A stretch of DNA of 6,515 bases from an uncultured Prevotella sp. GTDB lineage: Bacteria > Bacteroidota > Bacteroidia > Bacteroidales > Bacteroidaceae. The notes beneath the pieces are model-generated. The model searched no databases. It saw nothing but the letters and a program-made list of their open reading frames with translations, and was not told the origin of the DNA. Shown here one piece after another: positions 5,120-6,515 of the stretch; the stretch's first letter is position 1; each line of letters opens with the position of its first letter. The position numbers and the translations under genes are program-made. The stretch covers positions 1 to 6,515 of the forward strand of contig CAAGLS010000158.1 in assembly GCA_900770845.1 (NCBI GenBank), given 5' to 3'.

Positions 5120-6515
5120 ATGGAATCAGTCATCATTGGCAGAAAACAGGAAAGGACAGAACTCAAACGCCATCTTGAAAGCGGGAGGGCTGAGTTCATT
5201 GCGGTCTATGGACGGCGGCGCGTTGGAAAGACTTTCTTGATCAACGAGGTCTTCCGCGACAACATGACTTTTCACCACACCGGGCTGTCGCCCTACGACA
5301 AAAGCCGCAAGGCATCGCTCAAGGACCAGCTGCAGAACTTCTACTTCTCCCTCATCCGCCACGGCATGGATGGCATCAAGCCACCAAAGTCGTGGATGGA
5401 GGCCTTTTTCTTGCTTGAGCAGTTCTTGGAGCGGCAAAACAACGGCACAAGGCAGGTGGTCTTCATCGATGAGCTTCCCTGGATGGACACGCCCCGCTCG
5501 GGATTCCTCACTGCCTTGGAAGCCTTCTGGAACGGGTGGGCCAACATGCAGCACCAGGTCTGCCTCGTGGTTTGTGGTTCGGCCACCTCATGGATGCTCG
5601 ACAACCTCATCAACAACAAGGGCGGCCTCTATGGCCGGCTGACCTGCGAGCTGAAGCTGTCGCCGTTTACTTTGCGTGAGTGCGAGGAGTTCTTCCAAAG
5701 CCGCCACATCAAGCTCTCGCGATACAACATCACGCAGGCATACATGATTTTGGGCGGCATACCTTATTATCTTGACTACTTCATCCCCTCCTTTAGCCTC
5801 GCGCAGAATGTGGACAACCTCTTCTTCGGCAAGCGGCCCAAGCTTGGCGATGAGTTTGAGCGCCTTTTCAACTCAATCTTCGACCATGCCGAAGACTGCA
5901 TGAGAATCGTGAGGACGCTCGCCCGCCGCCACGCAGGCTACACCCGTGAGGATCTGTCGCGGCTGACAGGTCTGGCTCCCAATGGCGAGTTCACCAAGAT
6001 GATGAAAGCCCTGATGGGCAGCGATTTCGTCGTCAAGTACACACCGTTTGGCGAAAGCCGCAAGACCGCATTCTATCGTCTTTCCGATTGTTTCTGTTGG
6101 TTCTGGCTCCATTTCAAGGAAAAGAAGCGAATCGTGGAGTCCGACTATTGGCAGCATCATCTGAAAGAGTCGGAGGTGAGGTCGTGGTGTGGCGTTGCCT
6201 TTGAGGAGGTGTGCCTGCAGCATGTGACCCAAATCAAGTCGGCGTTGCAGATAGCCGGTGTCTCTTCCGTCGAGTCGTCGCTTGTCGTAAGGGGCGGAGG
6301 CGATACCGACGGTATGCAGATAGACCTGCTCATCGACCGTGCCGACGACGTGGTGAATGTCTGTGAGATGAAGTATTACAGCTCGCCATTCGCGGTGACC
6401 AAGTCCTACGCCGACACGCTGCGCCACCGCTTGGCCGCCTTGGAGTCGGAATATCCGAACAAGACGTTCAATCTCACATTAATCTCCTCAGAACCCATGC
6501 GGCAGAATGAATACG
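5120..6515 (+). CDS. P-loop ATPase with DUF234-like, PD-(D/E)xK-type C-terminus (3' end beyond window)
   Basis: 465 complete codons are visible with no stop, so the protein continues past the window; family members are often about this size, so little is probably missing. Walker A is GRRRVGKT (31-38). Walker B is VVFIDE (113-118, D117 and E118). A sensor-like strand reads VVCGSATSW (150-158), followed by GGLYGRL (168-174) with R173. Residues about 253-332 resemble a winged-helix region (REDLSRLTGL, ending YRLSDCFCWFWLHF). The C-terminal part has E362 (GVAFEEVCLQH), D402 (MQIDLLID) and E416-M-K418, a PD-(D/E)xK-like pattern. This order fits the ATPase_2 plus DUF234 family. ATP hydrolysis is expected; the biological role is not established, and nuclease activity is only inferred. 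The start is ATG 5120; an in-frame TAA at 5096-5098 rules out any start upstream of it, though GTG 5114 is possible. Divergent from gene 2, with no partner gene visible. Confidence 0.92.
   Translation, partial: MESVIIGRKQERTELKRHLESGRAEFIAVYGRRRVGKTFLINEVFRDNMTFHHTGLSPYDKSRKASLKDQLQNFYFSLIRHGMDGIKPPKSWMEAFFLLEQFLERQNNGTRQVVFIDELPWMDTPRSGFLTALEAFWNGWANMQHQVCLVVCGSATSWMLDNLINNKGGLYGRLTCELKLSPFTLRECEEFFQSRHIKLSRYNITQAYMILGGIPYYLDYFIPSFSLAQNVDNLFFGKRPKLGDEFERLFNSIFDHAEDCMRIVRTLARRHAGYTREDLSRLTGLAPNGEFTKMMKALMGSDFVVKYTPFGESRKTAFYRLSDCFCWFWLHFKEKKRIVESDYWQHHLKESEVRSWCGVAFEEVCLQHVTQIKSALQIAGVSSVESSLVVRGGGDTDGMQIDLLIDRADDVVNVCEMKYYSSPFAVTKSYADTLRHRLAALESEYPNKTFNLTLISSEPMRQNEY

Noticed and set aside
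5126..5554. 142-codon minus-strand frame opposite the ATPase gene
   Set aside because: Antisense to the Walker A and Walker B coding region, which shows clear family motifs on the plus strand.
5873..6427. 184-codon minus-strand frame opposite the ATPase C-terminal part
   Set aside because: Shadow of the conserved winged-helix and DUF234-like region; no domain seen in it.

Overview
The window looks like a chromosome segment from a Bacteroidales bacterium, most like Prevotella and its relatives. Three things point there: two secreted Omp28/thioredoxin-like proteins with type IX secretion (T9SS) C-terminal sorting domains, promoters of the Bacteroidota type (TTTG or TTG, about 18-19 bp, then TAnnTTTG), and an ATPase_2/DUF234 family gene of the kind common in these genomes. 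Species is inference and is not claimed.

Layout: positions 1-166 hold a G-rich repeat tract just past the end of gene 1. Positions 167-2116 (minus) encode a 649-residue secreted Omp28-like protein with its own promoter at 2148-2177. Positions 2117-2621 have no gene. They hold three copies of a C/G-rich hairpin repeat, a 4 x 15 bp tandem array and a strong intrinsic terminator for the next gene. Positions 2622-4541 (minus) encode a 639-residue paralogue of gene 1, with a near-consensus promoter at 4571-4601. Positions 4542-5119 are a divergent intergenic region with a 4 x 22 bp palindromic tandem repeat, a plus-strand promoter, and a 225-bp element with terminal inverted repeats and a 7-bp flanking direct repeat. 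Positions 5120 to the window end (plus) encode a P-loop ATPase with a C-terminal PD-(D/E)xK-like domain; the gene is cut off by the window edge.

The two minus-strand genes appear to be separate single-gene transcription units for exported cell-surface or secreted proteins. They share signal peptide, domain order, CxxC motif and C-terminal signal. Nothing in the sequence links the ATPase to them functionally.

The most notable observation is the 225-bp element at 4873-5097. It sits between a good promoter and the ATPase start codon. Removing it and one copy of AACTAAG leaves a 23-nt gap from promoter to ATG, close to the 31 and 29 nt of the other two genes. This reads as a MITE-like insertion that gave the ATPase gene a long, hairpin-rich leader.
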